A stretch of 64,000 nt of DNA from Nocardia thailandica NBRC 100428 (GCF_000308795.1 NZ_BAGK01000021.1:1-64000), one strand, 5' to 3'; positions 52,754-62,789 are shown, counted from the first letter of the stretch. The notes: a model not told the origin generated them from the sequence alone. A program made the numbers and translations.

Positions 52754-55195
52754 GTGGACAAGCAACGCCCACCGGCAATGACCCTGCCGGACATACTCGC
52801 GATGACGATCAGCGGGCACCCGCCCTCGGGAAAGCAGATCGCGCTGCCCAGCGGGGCGGTGTGGGAGGGCGGCCCCACCGCGGGAACCTCCCTCATCACA
52901 CTGCCCGATCAGGACCCGATCCTGGTTTCGGACGACGGTTCGATCGCACCGAACGCGATCGTCGGGCGCTCCGGCCCGTTCGGCGCTCTGACCCGCGCCT
53001 TCGAGGCAGTGCTCGGCCATAGGCCGGGCTTCTTCACCGACCGCATGGCCACCGAAGCGCTGCACCTGCTGCGCGCGGTGACCGAACCCGCGGAGTCCGA
53101 GGTCGAGACCCGGATCCTGAAGATCAGCTCCAAGACGACGCTGCTCAACCCGGGTAAGCGCCGGTCCGGCGCGGCGGTCGACCCCATGGCCGAGGAGACC
53201 GCGGGGGAGGCACCGATCCCCCTCCGCCGCGCCTACGGCGGGCCGATCTACCCTGCGCGGAAAGCGATGCTGCCGGGCGGCCTGATCGAAGGGCCCGGCG
53301 GCTCCACCGAGGACAAAGTCCTGGTGGCCGCGTCGCCCGGCGAGTTCGTCGTCAACGCGGCAGCAGCCGGTAACGCATTGCCGCTGCTGGAATTGCTCAA
53401 CTCCGGCTGGGTTCCGTCGGCGCGGTTCCTGACCGGGATGCTGACCGGATTCGGTTCCGCCGGAACGGCTCCGGGTACCGCCAACCCCGACGAGTGGCGC
53501 ACCATGCTCGGCCAGGGCGTCATCGCCGACGCACTGGGTGGTCTCGGTGATGCCGCGGTGAACGCGGGCGCGTGGGCCGGCTCCGCCGTGGGCTCGGCGC
53601 TCTCCCCGCTCTTCGCGCCTGGGGGTCCGCTTGCCGCAACACCCGGGTCGAATTCGGCACTGTCGGTGCAGAGTCCGCAGTCGTCGACCGACTCGCCGAT
53701 TCCCCTGACCGCCTCCATGCGGGCAACACCCTCCGGGATGCTCGGGACACTGGCCGGGTTGGTCGGTGGTCCGAACGGCTCTGCCGATACCGGTGCGGTC
53801 GAGCTCGGCTCGCTGGGAGCGGCTCTCGGATCCGGAATCACCAGTGCCGCGACGGTGGCCGGAGGTCGCGTTGGCGCGGCGCTCGGCAACGTCGTCGCGC
53901 AGATGCTCGGCCCGGCCGGTGAGCTCGCCCCGAAGATCGGCGAGCAGCTGGGGCAGCTGATCGGATCGCGGTTCGGCGGTGAACTGAACACCTCGATGAC
54001 CCTGCGTGCCGAACTCGGTGGTCAGTCCGCCGGACTCGGCACGGGAAGCGGTCTCGGCGCGGGAACCGCCGGTGGAGACGGGACTCCGTCGGTGACCGGT
54101 GGAACGCCGGCGGACACGGGGTCCGCGCCGGAACCCGGCGCGGGCGACAACGGTGATCCCAACGCCGTCGTGTCAACCGCGGGGCCTGCCGCCACAACCG
54201 GTGGTGGAAGCGAGGATTCGAACACGGCTCGCTGGGAGTACATTCCGCCGAAGGCTGATGGCAGCACGACAGGTGGTTGGGCCTATCTGACGCCCGAAAC
54301 GAAGATCGATGCCGACGCCGTACCCGAAGGCATGCAGATCTCGGGTTTCGTCGCTGATCAGCCGGGTGCCACCCAGCGCTGGGTCGATGCCCCGATGGGC
54401 TCGGGTTGGCTCACCGGTAGCAGCTCCGACGCCAAGGATCTCCGTCGCGAGAGCCATCTCTACAACCCGAACGAAGGCAACTTCACCGATCTGGTCTCGC
54501 TCGCCGCCAAGGATTGGGGCACGAATGTCGGCAACCTGCTGAAGCCCATTCTGGGCGATCAAGCACCGGAGACCCTCGGTGACCTCGCGCAATCCCTGCT
54601 GACCCCGGTCGGCCAGGCGTACAGCAACGCCGATCCCGACAAGAACTGGACGAACACGCTCGGTCAGTGGATCAGCAATCTCACCGGCGTCGAGTGGAAG
54701 CCAACCGGAACCGGCGGCTCCTCGGCCGCGACCCAGATGACCAATGAGCAGCAGATCGGCTACAGCGCCTTCACTTCCGCTGTCTCCGGCTTGCAGCAAC
54801 ACGGCCTGCTGGGAGGCCTCACCGGCGCCATCTCCGGCGCGGCCTCCACCGCGGGTGGTGTGGTCGGCGGCGCGATCGGCACCGCCATCGCGCCCTTCCT
54901 CGGACCCGCCGCCCCGCTCGGCCCGGTCATCGGCCAGTTCCTTGGATCCATGGCGGGCGGCATGCTCGGTGGCCAACTGACGCGCCCCATCGAATGGGCG
55001 GGCAACGCGGTCAAAGAGCTGGTCGGGACCGGTTTCGGGCTCACCGATCTGGCGGACGGCCCGGGCGGGCACACCGTCCGCGGCGATATCTACAACTTCA
55101 ACGGAACAGACCCCAAAAGCGCGTCGATCGCGGTGGAGCGGGTGCGCCGGCGCCGGGCTGTGGCGCAGCAACGCGGAGGAGGTATGGGGCGATGA
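52754..55195 (+). CDS. Short tape measure protein
   Basis: 813 residues, much shorter than most siphophage tape measures. LVAASPGEFVVNAAAAGNALPLLELLNSG (core SPGEFVVNAAAAGNALPLL, near 192-212) is the signature of the C-terminal part of actinophage tape measures; here it lies early. The rest is Gly/Ala/Ser-rich, with Gly-rich hydrophobic helices near 280-420 and 680-760 (VVGGAIGTAIAPFLGPAAPLG). It may be a core left after loss of the long helical ruler, or another tail-tip protein. GTG start with weak ribosome site; ATG at 52778 is an alternative. Confidence 0.7.
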   Translation: MDKQRPPAMTLPDILAMTISGHPPSGKQIALPSGAVWEGGPTAGTSLITLPDQDPILVSDDGSIAPNAIVGRSGPFGALTRAFEAVLGHRPGFFTDRMATEALHLLRAVTEPAESEVETRILKISSKTTLLNPGKRRSGAAVDPMAEETAGEAPIPLRRAYGGPIYPARKAMLPGGLIEGPGGSTEDKVLVAASPGEFVVNAAAAGNALPLLELLNSGWVPSARFLTGMLTGFGSAGTAPGTANPDEWRTMLGQGVIADALGGLGDAAVNAGAWAGSAVGSALSPLFAPGGPLAATPGSNSALSVQSPQSSTDSPIPLTASMRATPSGMLGTLAGLVGGPNGSADTGAVELGSLGAALGSGITSAATVAGGRVGAALGNVVAQMLGPAGELAPKIGEQLGQLIGSRFGGELNTSMTLRAELGGQSAGLGTGSGLGAGTAGGDGTPSVTGGTPADTGSAPEPGAGDNGDPNAVVSTAGPAATTGGGSEDSNTARWEYIPPKADGSTTGGWAYLTPETKIDADAVPEGMQISGFVADQPGATQRWVDAPMGSGWLTGSSSDAKDLRRESHLYNPNEGNFTDLVSLAAKDWGTNVGNLLKPILGDQAPETLGDLAQSLLTPVGQAYSNADPDKNWTNTLGQWISNLTGVEWKPTGTGGSSAATQMTNEQQIGYSAFTSAVSGLQQHGLLGGLTGAISGAASTAGGVVGGAIGTAIAPFLGPAAPLGPVIGQFLGSMAGGMLGGQLTRPIEWAGNAVKELVGTGFGLTDLADGPGGHTVRGDIYNFNGTDPKSASIAVERVRRRRAVAQQRGGGMGR

Positions 55196-56085
55196 CCCAC
55201 CAACTATTGGAGAGCCACGGCACGAAGGTCGTGCTGTGGGACGTGAACGGCCGGGTGTGGCATCTGTCCGGCACCAATGCGGGCCGCGAGGGCGTGCGCC
55301 TGTCCCAGCAGGCCGGATACATGTTCGCCCCGGTGCAACTGCTGATCTCGGAGGGTGCGCGCCAGGACGGCGCGACCTTCGTTCGGTCCGTGCGGGCGAA
55401 GAAGGAGTGGGACTTCCTGGTCATCATCTCCGGTGACGCGAAAGGCGCCGGAGCGGACCCGATTCGGGACTTCCACGCGGTGCACGATGCCTGGTTCCGA
55501 GGTTGGTCCACGGATAAGCCGGTGACGGTCGGTTACTACACCCGGCATCAGGGCTGGCGCTTCCAGCAAGCGCAGCTCGACTCCGCCCCGGAACCGGTCG
55601 GCGACATCGACCCGGCGCGCAATGCTACGGCCGGGTACAAGATGTCGGCCACGGCGATGGATCCGCTCGAGCGGCATTTCGACGAGAATCAGGTGTGGAC
55701 CAACACGTCCGGTCTGGACCGGGGTGTCGTGCGGCTGCGCAACGCCGCCGATCAGCCCGCGTGGCCGCGCTACACGATGAACGGCCCGGGGCGTTGGTCG
55801 ATCCTGGATCCCTACGAGGGCGATCTGTTGCGCATGGTGCAGACCCCGACCCTGCAGGCCGGTGAGACGCTGCGCATCGATACGCATCCGCGGCATCGGA
55901 CCGCGCGGGTGTACTCCGGTGAGAATCCCGACGGTCACAACGTCTGGGGTCAGCTCGCGGGTCGCCGCTGGTTGCAGTCCATGCAGCCGTGGAGCACCAC
56001 CGACATCACCGTGCAGGTGGAAGGCGGCACCACCGCCTCCAGCATCATCGCCACCGTGACGCCCCGATCCTCGAGGCCGTTCTGA
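55192..56085 (+). CDS. Distal tail (Dit-like) minor tail protein
   Basis: 297 residues. Start overlaps the tape measure stop (ATGA). VVLWDVNGRVWHLSG near the N-terminus and the paired beta segments that follow match the first minor tail protein after the tape measure in actinophages. It should form the ring joining tube and tip. LQAGETLRIDTHPRHRTA is typical of the C-terminal galectin-like part. Confidence 0.8.
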   Translation: MTHQLLESHGTKVVLWDVNGRVWHLSGTNAGREGVRLSQQAGYMFAPVQLLISEGARQDGATFVRSVRAKKEWDFLVIISGDAKGAGADPIRDFHAVHDAWFRGWSTDKPVTVGYYTRHQGWRFQQAQLDSAPEPVGDIDPARNATAGYKMSATAMDPLERHFDENQVWTNTSGLDRGVVRLRNAADQPAWPRYTMNGPGRWSILDPYEGDLLRMVQTPTLQAGETLRIDTHPRHRTARVYSGENPDGHNVWGQLAGRRWLQSMQPWSTTDITVQVEGGTTASSIIATVTPRSSRPF

Positions 56086-57704
56086 TGAGCGCGGCCACCT
56101 GGGATCCGCACACCGAAGTGCGCCGGATGGACGAGGCGTTCCGGGCGGATGAGGAGCGGGCACGCAATCCCGATGTACTGGTGCGCTATTGGGACAAGTT
56201 CATGCAGGAGGTGGGGGAGGAGCACAGCTACCTGTCGCTGGAGTTCACCTACCCGCGCAACGCCGCGGGCGGCTTGAAGATGATCTGCCCCCGGGACATG
56301 GTGCACTTCGATCACCTGTTCAACAACGCGGACGGCGAAGACGCGACCATCCCGATCACCGTGAACACCAAGGGGTTTCGGTGGGACGGCTACGTCACCA
56401 AGGCTTCCATCGTCCGTGACGACAACGGTGTCGAGACGGTCGACATCGAAGCCATCCACGCCTGGAACCACATCGCGACGATCTGCTGCTGGGCCTCCCC
56501 GTTCGCGCCGGTGCTCGCCCAGTTCCCCCGGCACCACATCCTGTTCGGCCCGGTCCGCACGCTGGTCACCACGTATCTCACGATGAATCTGATGCGGTTG
56601 CAGGCACCGGGCTGGGCGCCGACGAACGCCGACGGCAAACCGATGTGGGAAGGGGTCGGCGATTCGCTGTTCCCCATCGCCGTCGTTCCGGTCGATCCGC
56701 TGCACGACACCAGCCGCTGGAGCGCTGCATCGGCGCGATTCGACATGGCGGACAAGCTGTTCCAGCCGATGCTCGAGGACTCCGGCGTCATGCTCACCGC
56801 CCGGTTCTTCCTGCCGGGTGAGGACGAACAGCCTGCGCCGCAGTGGTTCTTCCTGGACAAGCCGACTGTGGTCCTGGAGACCGTCGACAAGTCAGGCGTT
56901 ACCGGCGACACCGGTACTCTGCTGGACGGAATCAAGTCGTGGATAGAGGAATTCGCCGATGACGGCACCACGCCGAAACGCTATCCGAACTTCGATTCGA
57001 CCACCGAGTACGAGGCCGTCTACGGTCAGCAGGGCAAATTCGGCACCACCAAGAACTTCCCGTGGGTCTGGTACTTCGAAGGCGAGTATTCGGGCATCGG
57101 CGCATCCGAAGTGGCGCTGCACAAGCCGACGGCTACGGACATCATCATCGGCGGGCGTTCACCCGGCTGGGTGAACGCAGGCATCGAAGTCGTCATCAAA
57201 GGTCTGCTGTCCCTGATCGGCCTTGACTTCCTCTACCGGGGCCAGCTCAACGACGTCTTCCTCGCCTGGATGGTGTACCGGGACTCCGAACGTGTCCGCC
57301 GCGCGGGGCCCTATGCCTTCCGCGAGCTGTACATCACCGGCAGTGACAAGGCCTTCAACCTCGACGGCCTTGTCGCCGCACGCCAGGGCCTGCACCTGAC
57401 CCGCGGCTACACCAGCCACAAGGTGACCATCGAGGACAACGCCCCCTATCTGCTCGGCCGCGACTTCGGCCTCGGCGACCAGATCGGCTTCGCCATGGGC
57501 CAGCTCGTGTTCACCGACTATGTCACCGAGCTGACCTTCACCGACAACCGCGAAACCGCGGCGGTCTGGCAGATCACGGTCGGCGATGGATCCGATGAGG
57601 AGGACTCGGTGGTCAAGGCCTGGCAGCGCCTCGGCCGCTTCGCCTCCGCCATCAAGGATCTGTCCACTGATGTCGGCGCCGACCTCGACCTACTCATCTT
57701 CTAA
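56085..57704 (+). CDS. Gp37-like tail hub / tail-associated protein
   Basis: 539 residues with the layout of the ReqiPepy6 Gp37-like family: YLSLEFTYPRNAAGGLKMICP, the beta-rich hub start, then a long middle part with DGYVTKASIVRDDNGVETVDIEAI, and hydrophobic segments around 400-430 that include SLIGLDFLYRGQLNDVFLAW. Forms the tail hub at the tip, through which the tape measure or cargo passes. One-base overlap with the Dit gene. Confidence 0.82.
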   Translation: MSAATWDPHTEVRRMDEAFRADEERARNPDVLVRYWDKFMQEVGEEHSYLSLEFTYPRNAAGGLKMICPRDMVHFDHLFNNADGEDATIPITVNTKGFRWDGYVTKASIVRDDNGVETVDIEAIHAWNHIATICCWASPFAPVLAQFPRHHILFGPVRTLVTTYLTMNLMRLQAPGWAPTNADGKPMWEGVGDSLFPIAVVPVDPLHDTSRWSAASARFDMADKLFQPMLEDSGVMLTARFFLPGEDEQPAPQWFFLDKPTVVLETVDKSGVTGDTGTLLDGIKSWIEEFADDGTTPKRYPNFDSTTEYEAVYGQQGKFGTTKNFPWVWYFEGEYSGIGASEVALHKPTATDIIIGGRSPGWVNAGIEVVIKGLLSLIGLDFLYRGQLNDVFLAWMVYRDSERVRRAGPYAFRELYITGSDKAFNLDGLVAARQGLHLTRGYTSHKVTIEDNAPYLLGRDFGLGDQIGFAMGQLVFTDYVTELTFTDNRETAAVWQITVGDGSDEEDSVVKAWQRLGRFASAIKDLSTDVGADLDLLIF

Positions 57705-57724
57705 TCCCGCTGAGAGGAAATACC

Positions 57725-58750
57725 ATGGCGGACATCAGCTTTCCCGCTCATCTCACCGTGGATCGACAGCCGGATGTGGATGGGCTGCCGATTCTGAACG
57801 CGACATTCACGGTCTCCGACGAGGTATCGGCGCTCGAACTGCCCACGGGTCCCGCCGGCGAACAGGGCCCGAAAGGTCGTCCGCGCAGCACATTCCGGAA
57901 GATGGGGTCGATCGCCAACGCCGCGGCCCGGCCCACCGGTCTCGGCCAGGACGATCGCGGCAGGTGGTGGCATCGGACCGACGACGACGGCATGGACGTC
58001 TGGGACGGAACTCACTGGCAGCATTCGCCGCACGCGGTCGGCCCGCGAGGACCAGTCGCCGCGCGCAATACCATCGACGTCGCACCAACGGTCCACCATC
58101 CGAAGCTCACTGTCCCCGCGGTGGAGTTCGTCGGCAAGGGTGCCGATCAGCAGCTGAAGGCGACCGCACCCGCCGGGCTCCCGGGCCCCAAGGGCCCGGC
58201 GGGGGTATCGGGCGCCATCGTCAGCTCGCCGGACTACGACGCGTCCACCAGCCCAACGCCCGGATCCGTCTTCGCCTATCACCGCGCCTCGCAGAAGTTC
58301 CGGCCGACGCCGCCACCGTTGGGCACCGGTCCGTGGTCGTGGTTCGGCGCCGATTTCGCGAGCGACCAGGAGATCGACGTCCCGGAGTTGACGGTCGGCA
58401 CCTTCACCGTGCCCGCGCAGTCCTTCGCGTGGCGTCCGCTCGTGCAGGGGCACGTCTACTACGGCGGCGCCAGCCTGACCGAGGTGACCGTTCGCCTGAA
58501 CTATCCGACAGGTGAGGTGCTGGCCGCGACCCGGCCGTGCATGGGCGGGTACGTGTATCTGCCCCTGCTGCCGACCTATCGCGAAGACCAGACGGTCAAG
58601 ACCCTGTCGCCCACTTCCTCATTCGCAACCGTCCCGGCCGGCCAGCCCGCGAAGTTCATGGTGCAGCTGACCCGGCTCCCCAACGGCAGCGGAAAGATCT
58701 GGTGGTCGCGCGGCGGAGCGTCGCTGGTCGTCCACGCTCAACCCCTCTGA
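57725..58750 (+). CDS. Tail fibre with collagen-like segment, paralogue 1
   Basis: 341 residues. Short collagen-like runs (GPAGEQGPKGRP near 42, GLPGPKGPAGVSG near 158) join a small N-terminal attachment domain, a WWHRTDDDGMDVWDGTHW module and a beta-rich C-terminal head (about 190-341). Trimeric receptor-binding fibres of this plan bind the cell surface. First of three related genes in a row. Confidence 0.8.
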   Translation: MADISFPAHLTVDRQPDVDGLPILNATFTVSDEVSALELPTGPAGEQGPKGRPRSTFRKMGSIANAAARPTGLGQDDRGRWWHRTDDDGMDVWDGTHWQHSPHAVGPRGPVAARNTIDVAPTVHHPKLTVPAVEFVGKGADQQLKATAPAGLPGPKGPAGVSGAIVSSPDYDASTSPTPGSVFAYHRASQKFRPTPPPLGTGPWSWFGADFASDQEIDVPELTVGTFTVPAQSFAWRPLVQGHVYYGGASLTEVTVRLNYPTGEVLAATRPCMGGYVYLPLLPTYREDQTVKTLSPTSSFATVPAGQPAKFMVQLTRLPNGSGKIWWSRGGASLVVHAQPL

Positions 58751-58760
58751 AGGAGGTGAC

Positions 58761-59837
58761 ATGTCCACCGTAAGTGAATATTTCGATTCGACGCTGGTGC
58801 GCGGCATCGACGAGGGAATCGGTTCCCCCGGGGTCGTGCAGGCATTCCACGGGACCCCACGTGACGGTTCTCTGGAACTCATGACCGGAACGCCCGGACC
58901 CGCCGGTCCGCAGGGCGAACCCGGCGCGGCCTTCCGCTGGGAGGGCGACATCGCGGACCAGGCCGCGCTGACCGCACTGGCGGAAAAGCTCGGCACCGCG
59001 CAGGCAGGAAAGGCCTGGCGGGTGCTGGCCACCGATGCCCTGGTGTATTGGAACGGAACGAGTTTCGACTCGTTTGCCGACGCGTTCGGGGCACCCGGAC
59101 CGGATGGTGAGCCGTGTGTGCTCGGTCTCGGTACGGTCGACACCGGGCCCGTCGGCTCCGACCTTCAGGTCACGATTACCGGGACGAAGCCGAATCTCGT
59201 GCTGAACCTGACTGTGCCACAGGGTGTCAAGGGCGAGAAGGGTGTTCCGGGTGGTCCCGGTCCGATCCGGCAATCGCCCGATTACGCTGACGGCACCCAC
59301 GCCGATCGAGTCGTGCCCTCCTGGGACAGCGCGGGTCAGAAATGGAAGCCGCGTCCGCATCCCGGTCTGCGCGGGCCGTGGTCGATCATGGGTACCCAGG
59401 CATGGGACGGCGGTGCCGGGTTCGCCCCTTCCGTCACCACCACGAACGCCACCCCGATCACCGTCGCGCAGCTGAAAATTCCGGCGCAAGACGTGGATTG
59501 GCGTCCTGTGATCTCCGGTGGTGTTCTTGTCTACACCTCGGAAGGCATCGGCAACTTCAACACGCGTATCGACACCGAGGTGCGCATCGACGCCGCCAAC
59601 GGCCAGATCGTCGCGCTCGGTGCGGGCTTCCCCTTCGGGGCCGACAGCTACTGCTACTTCCAGCCGCATTTCGGCACCCAGTCCATGACGCCGGACAGCC
59701 CGGTCGGGCTGATCCAGGCGGGCCGGGCCATCACTCTGTACGTGGTGCTGTCCCGGAATCTGGGCGGCTCCACCTACTCCTACAAGCAGGACAGCGCCCA
59801 GATTCTCTGCTGGGCGCGACCTGTCACGGCTTCGTGA
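58761..59837 (+). CDS. Tail fibre with collagen-like segment, paralogue 2
   Basis: 358 residues. GPAGPQGEPG near 46 and GVKGEKGVPGGPGP near 158, with the AWRVLATDALVYWNGTSFDSFADAFG module between and a head starting GLRGPWSIMGTQ. Strong AAGGAGGTGAC ribosome site. Shares plan and module order with its two neighbours but the heads differ, as for fibres with different receptors. Confidence 0.82.
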   Translation: MSTVSEYFDSTLVRGIDEGIGSPGVVQAFHGTPRDGSLELMTGTPGPAGPQGEPGAAFRWEGDIADQAALTALAEKLGTAQAGKAWRVLATDALVYWNGTSFDSFADAFGAPGPDGEPCVLGLGTVDTGPVGSDLQVTITGTKPNLVLNLTVPQGVKGEKGVPGGPGPIRQSPDYADGTHADRVVPSWDSAGQKWKPRPHPGLRGPWSIMGTQAWDGGAGFAPSVTTTNATPITVAQLKIPAQDVDWRPVISGGVLVYTSEGIGNFNTRIDTEVRIDAANGQIVALGAGFPFGADSYCYFQPHFGTQSMTPDSPVGLIQAGRAITLYVVLSRNLGGSTYSYKQDSAQILCWARPVTAS

Positions 59838-59850
59838 GCCGGAGAGCGCT

Positions 59851-60894
59851 ATGACCAACGAACAGCACCTCGTCTACGACGACAACATCATGATCACCAT
59901 GCGCGGCGTCTCCGATTCGATCGGACTGCCGTACACGGTGAATCCGCTCGAACTGGTCGATCGGGAGGCCCTGGTCGAGCTACGCGAGGGTCCCCCCGGT
60001 GGCCGCGGTCCCGAGGGGGATCCCGCCCAGCCCTGGCAGTGGCGCGGCGACGCGGCGAATCCCGGTGCACTGCAGGCGATGAATCTCACGACCGCTGACG
60101 CGCGTTCCGCGTGGCGGGTTGTCTCGGAGAACGCCATCTACTACTGGACCGGGCTGGAGTTCATCGCCTTCGCCGATGCCTTCGAACAGGAGGGCGGGCC
60201 GGGCCCGGCGAATGCCCTGACCGGGTCCGCGGTCGCCGGTGCGCCCGGGTCGACCGCGGCAGCGCAGATCACGGGTTCCACGCCCGGCCAGCACCTCGAG
60301 ATCACCTTCCCGCGCGGCGAGCGCGGCGATGCCGGCGATCCGGGCGCCGCAGGCCGTATTCAGGACGCCGACGACGTCCTCATCGATGCGGAACACCCGC
60401 TCGGACAGGACTATCTGCTGGCGTGGAACACCGCGCTCGGCAAGTTCGTCCCCACCCCGAGTCCGCGACCGGGTGGTCCGTGGGCGGTCGCGAAGAATCA
60501 GTTCTCCGGCGGTACTAGTCTCAATGACCCCAAAGTGCTCGCGGCCATCACGATTCCCGGACAGCCAACCGCGTGGCGCCCGCGCGTGCAGGGGTCGGTG
60601 CGGGTCCGGCCCGAAGGCAGTGGGTACGGCACGCGCGCCGATGTCGAGGTGCGGGTCGGTGGCCCGAGCGGCAGCCTCGTCGGCTACGGCTACGGCTACG
60701 ACATGCAGAACTGGGACTGGGTGCTGATCGGCCCGCGGTTCGAATTTCCGCCGACGCAGGCGAACGGATTCGGCGTCATCGCGCCGAGTCAGACCGTCAC
60801 GTTGTACGTGATCGCCAAGCGGGTCAAGGGTGATCGGTCGTTCGCGGTCGACAACACCGGGGCTCAGCTGATCGTTTACGCGGATCCTGTCTGA
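59851..60894 (+). CDS. Tail fibre with collagen-like segment, paralogue 3
   Basis: 347 residues. GPPGGRGPEGDPAQPWQW near 48, SAWRVVSENAIYYWTGLEFIAF module (core AWRVVSENAIYYWTG), GERGDAGDPGAAG near 155, and a head beginning GGPWAVAKNQ. The closest partner is paralogue 2. ATG 13 bp after the stop of paralogue 2. Confidence 0.82.
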   Translation: MTNEQHLVYDDNIMITMRGVSDSIGLPYTVNPLELVDREALVELREGPPGGRGPEGDPAQPWQWRGDAANPGALQAMNLTTADARSAWRVVSENAIYYWTGLEFIAFADAFEQEGGPGPANALTGSAVAGAPGSTAAAQITGSTPGQHLEITFPRGERGDAGDPGAAGRIQDADDVLIDAEHPLGQDYLLAWNTALGKFVPTPSPRPGGPWAVAKNQFSGGTSLNDPKVLAAITIPGQPTAWRPRVQGSVRVRPEGSGYGTRADVEVRVGGPSGSLVGYGYGYDMQNWDWVLIGPRFEFPPTQANGFGVIAPSQTVTLYVIAKRVKGDRSFAVDNTGAQLIVYADPV

Positions 60895-61005
60895 TCTGCG
60901 GCCGCTCGTCAGGCCCGATCACGCGCCTCCGGCGCCGAATTCGCCGTGGTGTGTGTCGACAGCGCCTTCTCTCACGGTTCATCCACGGACCGTTCCGTTT
61001 GCTTC

Positions 61006-61033
61006 ACGGGCACGTCGACTTCGGCGTGCCCGT
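61006..61033 (+). terminator. Hairpin between fibre genes
   Basis: Perfect 9-bp arms ACGGGCACG / CGTGCCCGT (61006-61014, 61025-61033) with a 10-base loop, 20 bp before the next ATG. Partial terminator or mRNA-stabilising hairpin. Confidence 0.5.
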
Positions 61034-61054
61034 ATTCACGAAAGGACCAATCTC

Positions 61055-62347
61055 ATGGCTGATCTTCCTCCGCTGAAGTACGGCAAGGTCATCGGACGCT
61101 TCCTCGCCAATGTCGCCGACGGACCCGATCTCGGCGATTTGCCGGAGTTCCTGCCCCTGGCGGGCAATATCACCTTCACCGCGGACGCGCCGAAGGTGCT
61201 CGTCGCCGGTGCGGAGCCGGCACCGGCCACCTACGTGCAGCTGCCAGAGCACTATGTGTGCCAGCTGGACGAATTCGGCTACCTCACCTGGCGGGGCAAG
61301 CGCGGTGTGCGCCTTGTGGCGCCGGGTGCCGCGACCAATCCGACGGAGTGGACCTGGCGGGTCTCGTTCGATCTGAACTACGACGGCCGTCAGATCCCCA
61401 TGGACGCCTTCAACTTCGAGGTCGGCGAGTACGTGGCCGGGTCGGACCCGGAGAATCCGGACGAGGGGTCCTCGGGTCTGGTCGATCTGACGTTGGCCGC
61501 GCCGGTACCGGCGAGCGCCGGTAACGCCGTGGTCCGCGGTGAGCGCGGCGCGGGAGTGCAGATCGACGGTCAGGTCGCCGCCTACAGCGAGCTGCCCGCC
61601 ACTCCGGCCGAGGGCGCGCAGTTCGTTGTCACCGCCGACGGTCTGCTGTACGTGTACCACGCGGCCGCGGGCGGGTGGACTCCGAACGGTCAGGGCATCG
61701 TCATCCGTGGCCCGGCGGGCACCACCGCGTGGGCGGGTATCACGGGCAAGCCGACCACCTTCGCGCCGACCATCGGCGCGACCGCCACGACCGCGGTCGC
61801 CGGTGACGACGCGCGCTTGAACGACGCCAGAACGCCACTGCCGCACACACATCCGGCGAGCCAGATTTCCGACGCCACCGCCACCGGTCGGGCCGTCGTA
61901 ACCGCCGCGGACGCCGCCGCCGCTCGGACGGCGATCGCCGCGGTCGCCAGCACCGACATCCGGTTGACCGACGCACGTGTGCCGACCGCCGCCGGGCAGA
62001 TCTACGACATCGCGTTCAAATCCCACACCGGTACCCGTGCTGTGGGCGCGGGCAACGTCATGCCCGAGGGCCTGCGCATCGAGCGGACGATCAGCATCTC
62101 GTCGATCACCTACCGGGGTGAGACCGCGGGCACCGGCAACCTGGTTGCCGAACTCCGCAAGAACGGGACCACCGTCCCCGGCACCGCCGCCACCATCGCT
62201 GCGGCCGGTCACGCCGCCGACACCGTGGTCACCACCGGCACGCCCTGGGCGTTCGCTGTCGGTGATCGCCTGACGGTGTTCATCACCACCGCCGACAGCC
62301 CGGCGGGCAAGGGGCTGCAGGTCAGCTTGAAGGGGGTGACTTCCTGA
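61055..62347 (+). CDS. Tail fibre protein with phage fibre repeats
   Basis: 430 residues. A beta-rich N-terminal domain (about 1-140), then DGLLYVYHAAAGGWTPNGQG, then DARLNDARTPLPHTHPASQISDATATGR near 262-290 (core LPHTHPASQISDATATG), a repeat common in fibres of tailed phages, and a C-terminal jelly-roll-like head. ATG with AAAGGACCAATCTC; the earlier in-frame start at 60953 is in the leader. Overlaps the next gene by 1 bp. Confidence 0.8.
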   Translation: MADLPPLKYGKVIGRFLANVADGPDLGDLPEFLPLAGNITFTADAPKVLVAGAEPAPATYVQLPEHYVCQLDEFGYLTWRGKRGVRLVAPGAATNPTEWTWRVSFDLNYDGRQIPMDAFNFEVGEYVAGSDPENPDEGSSGLVDLTLAAPVPASAGNAVVRGERGAGVQIDGQVAAYSELPATPAEGAQFVVTADGLLYVYHAAAGGWTPNGQGIVIRGPAGTTAWAGITGKPTTFAPTIGATATTAVAGDDARLNDARTPLPHTHPASQISDATATGRAVVTAADAAAARTAIAAVASTDIRLTDARVPTAAGQIYDIAFKSHTGTRAVGAGNVMPEGLRIERTISISSITYRGETAGTGNLVAELRKNGTTVPGTAATIAAAGHAADTVVTTGTPWAFAVGDRLTVFITTADSPAGKGLQVSLKGVTS

Positions 62348-62778
62348 TGGCATTCATCGTCGTCACCGGCGGAGAAGCGTTCATGCCCTCGGGCATGACC
62401 AAGAACGGTGCGCTGAAGATGACCGCGAGCTGGGCGGATGTCACGGGTTGGACCGCCGATACCTCCGGATACCCGGGGTCCGAGCTCTCCGGAAACGGAC
62501 TGCGCGTGCAGGGCGGCAAGGTCGCGGCCACGGTAACCGTGAATCTGCCGTTCTCGGGCGGTAACGGCAGTCCCAAGCAGACGGCTCGCATTCAGGTCAA
62601 CGGCAACACCGTGGCCACGGGAACCCAGGTGACCGGCGTTGCCGGAACCCTCACCGCTTCGGCCACCACCGATCTGGTGGCCGGTGATGTGATCAGCGTG
62701 CAGGTGATCTGCGACGTTTTCAGCGGCTGGGAGACCACCATCACGACCGGCGCCGGCACCTACGTCCGAATCACCTAG
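62347..62778 (+). CDS. Small beta-rich tail-tip / receptor-binding protein
   Basis: 143 residues, Gly/Thr-rich beta sandwich pattern (VTVNLPFSGGNGSPKQTARIQVNG region). Not recognised by family. Close coupling to the fibre gene (TGATG) suggests that it completes or chaperones the fibre head. Confidence 0.65.
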   Translation: MAFIVVTGGEAFMPSGMTKNGALKMTASWADVTGWTADTSGYPGSELSGNGLRVQGGKVAATVTVNLPFSGGNGSPKQTARIQVNGNTVATGTQVTGVAGTLTASATTDLVAGDVISVQVICDVFSGWETTITTGAGTYVRIT

Positions 62779-62789
62779 GGCGGGATCTC

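Noticed and set aside
50692..57704. Contractile injection system (R-type tailocin or eCIS)
   Set aside because: No sheath, baseplate wedge, spike or AAA+ ATPase gene; tube, chaperone frameshift and Gp37-like hub are of siphovirus type.
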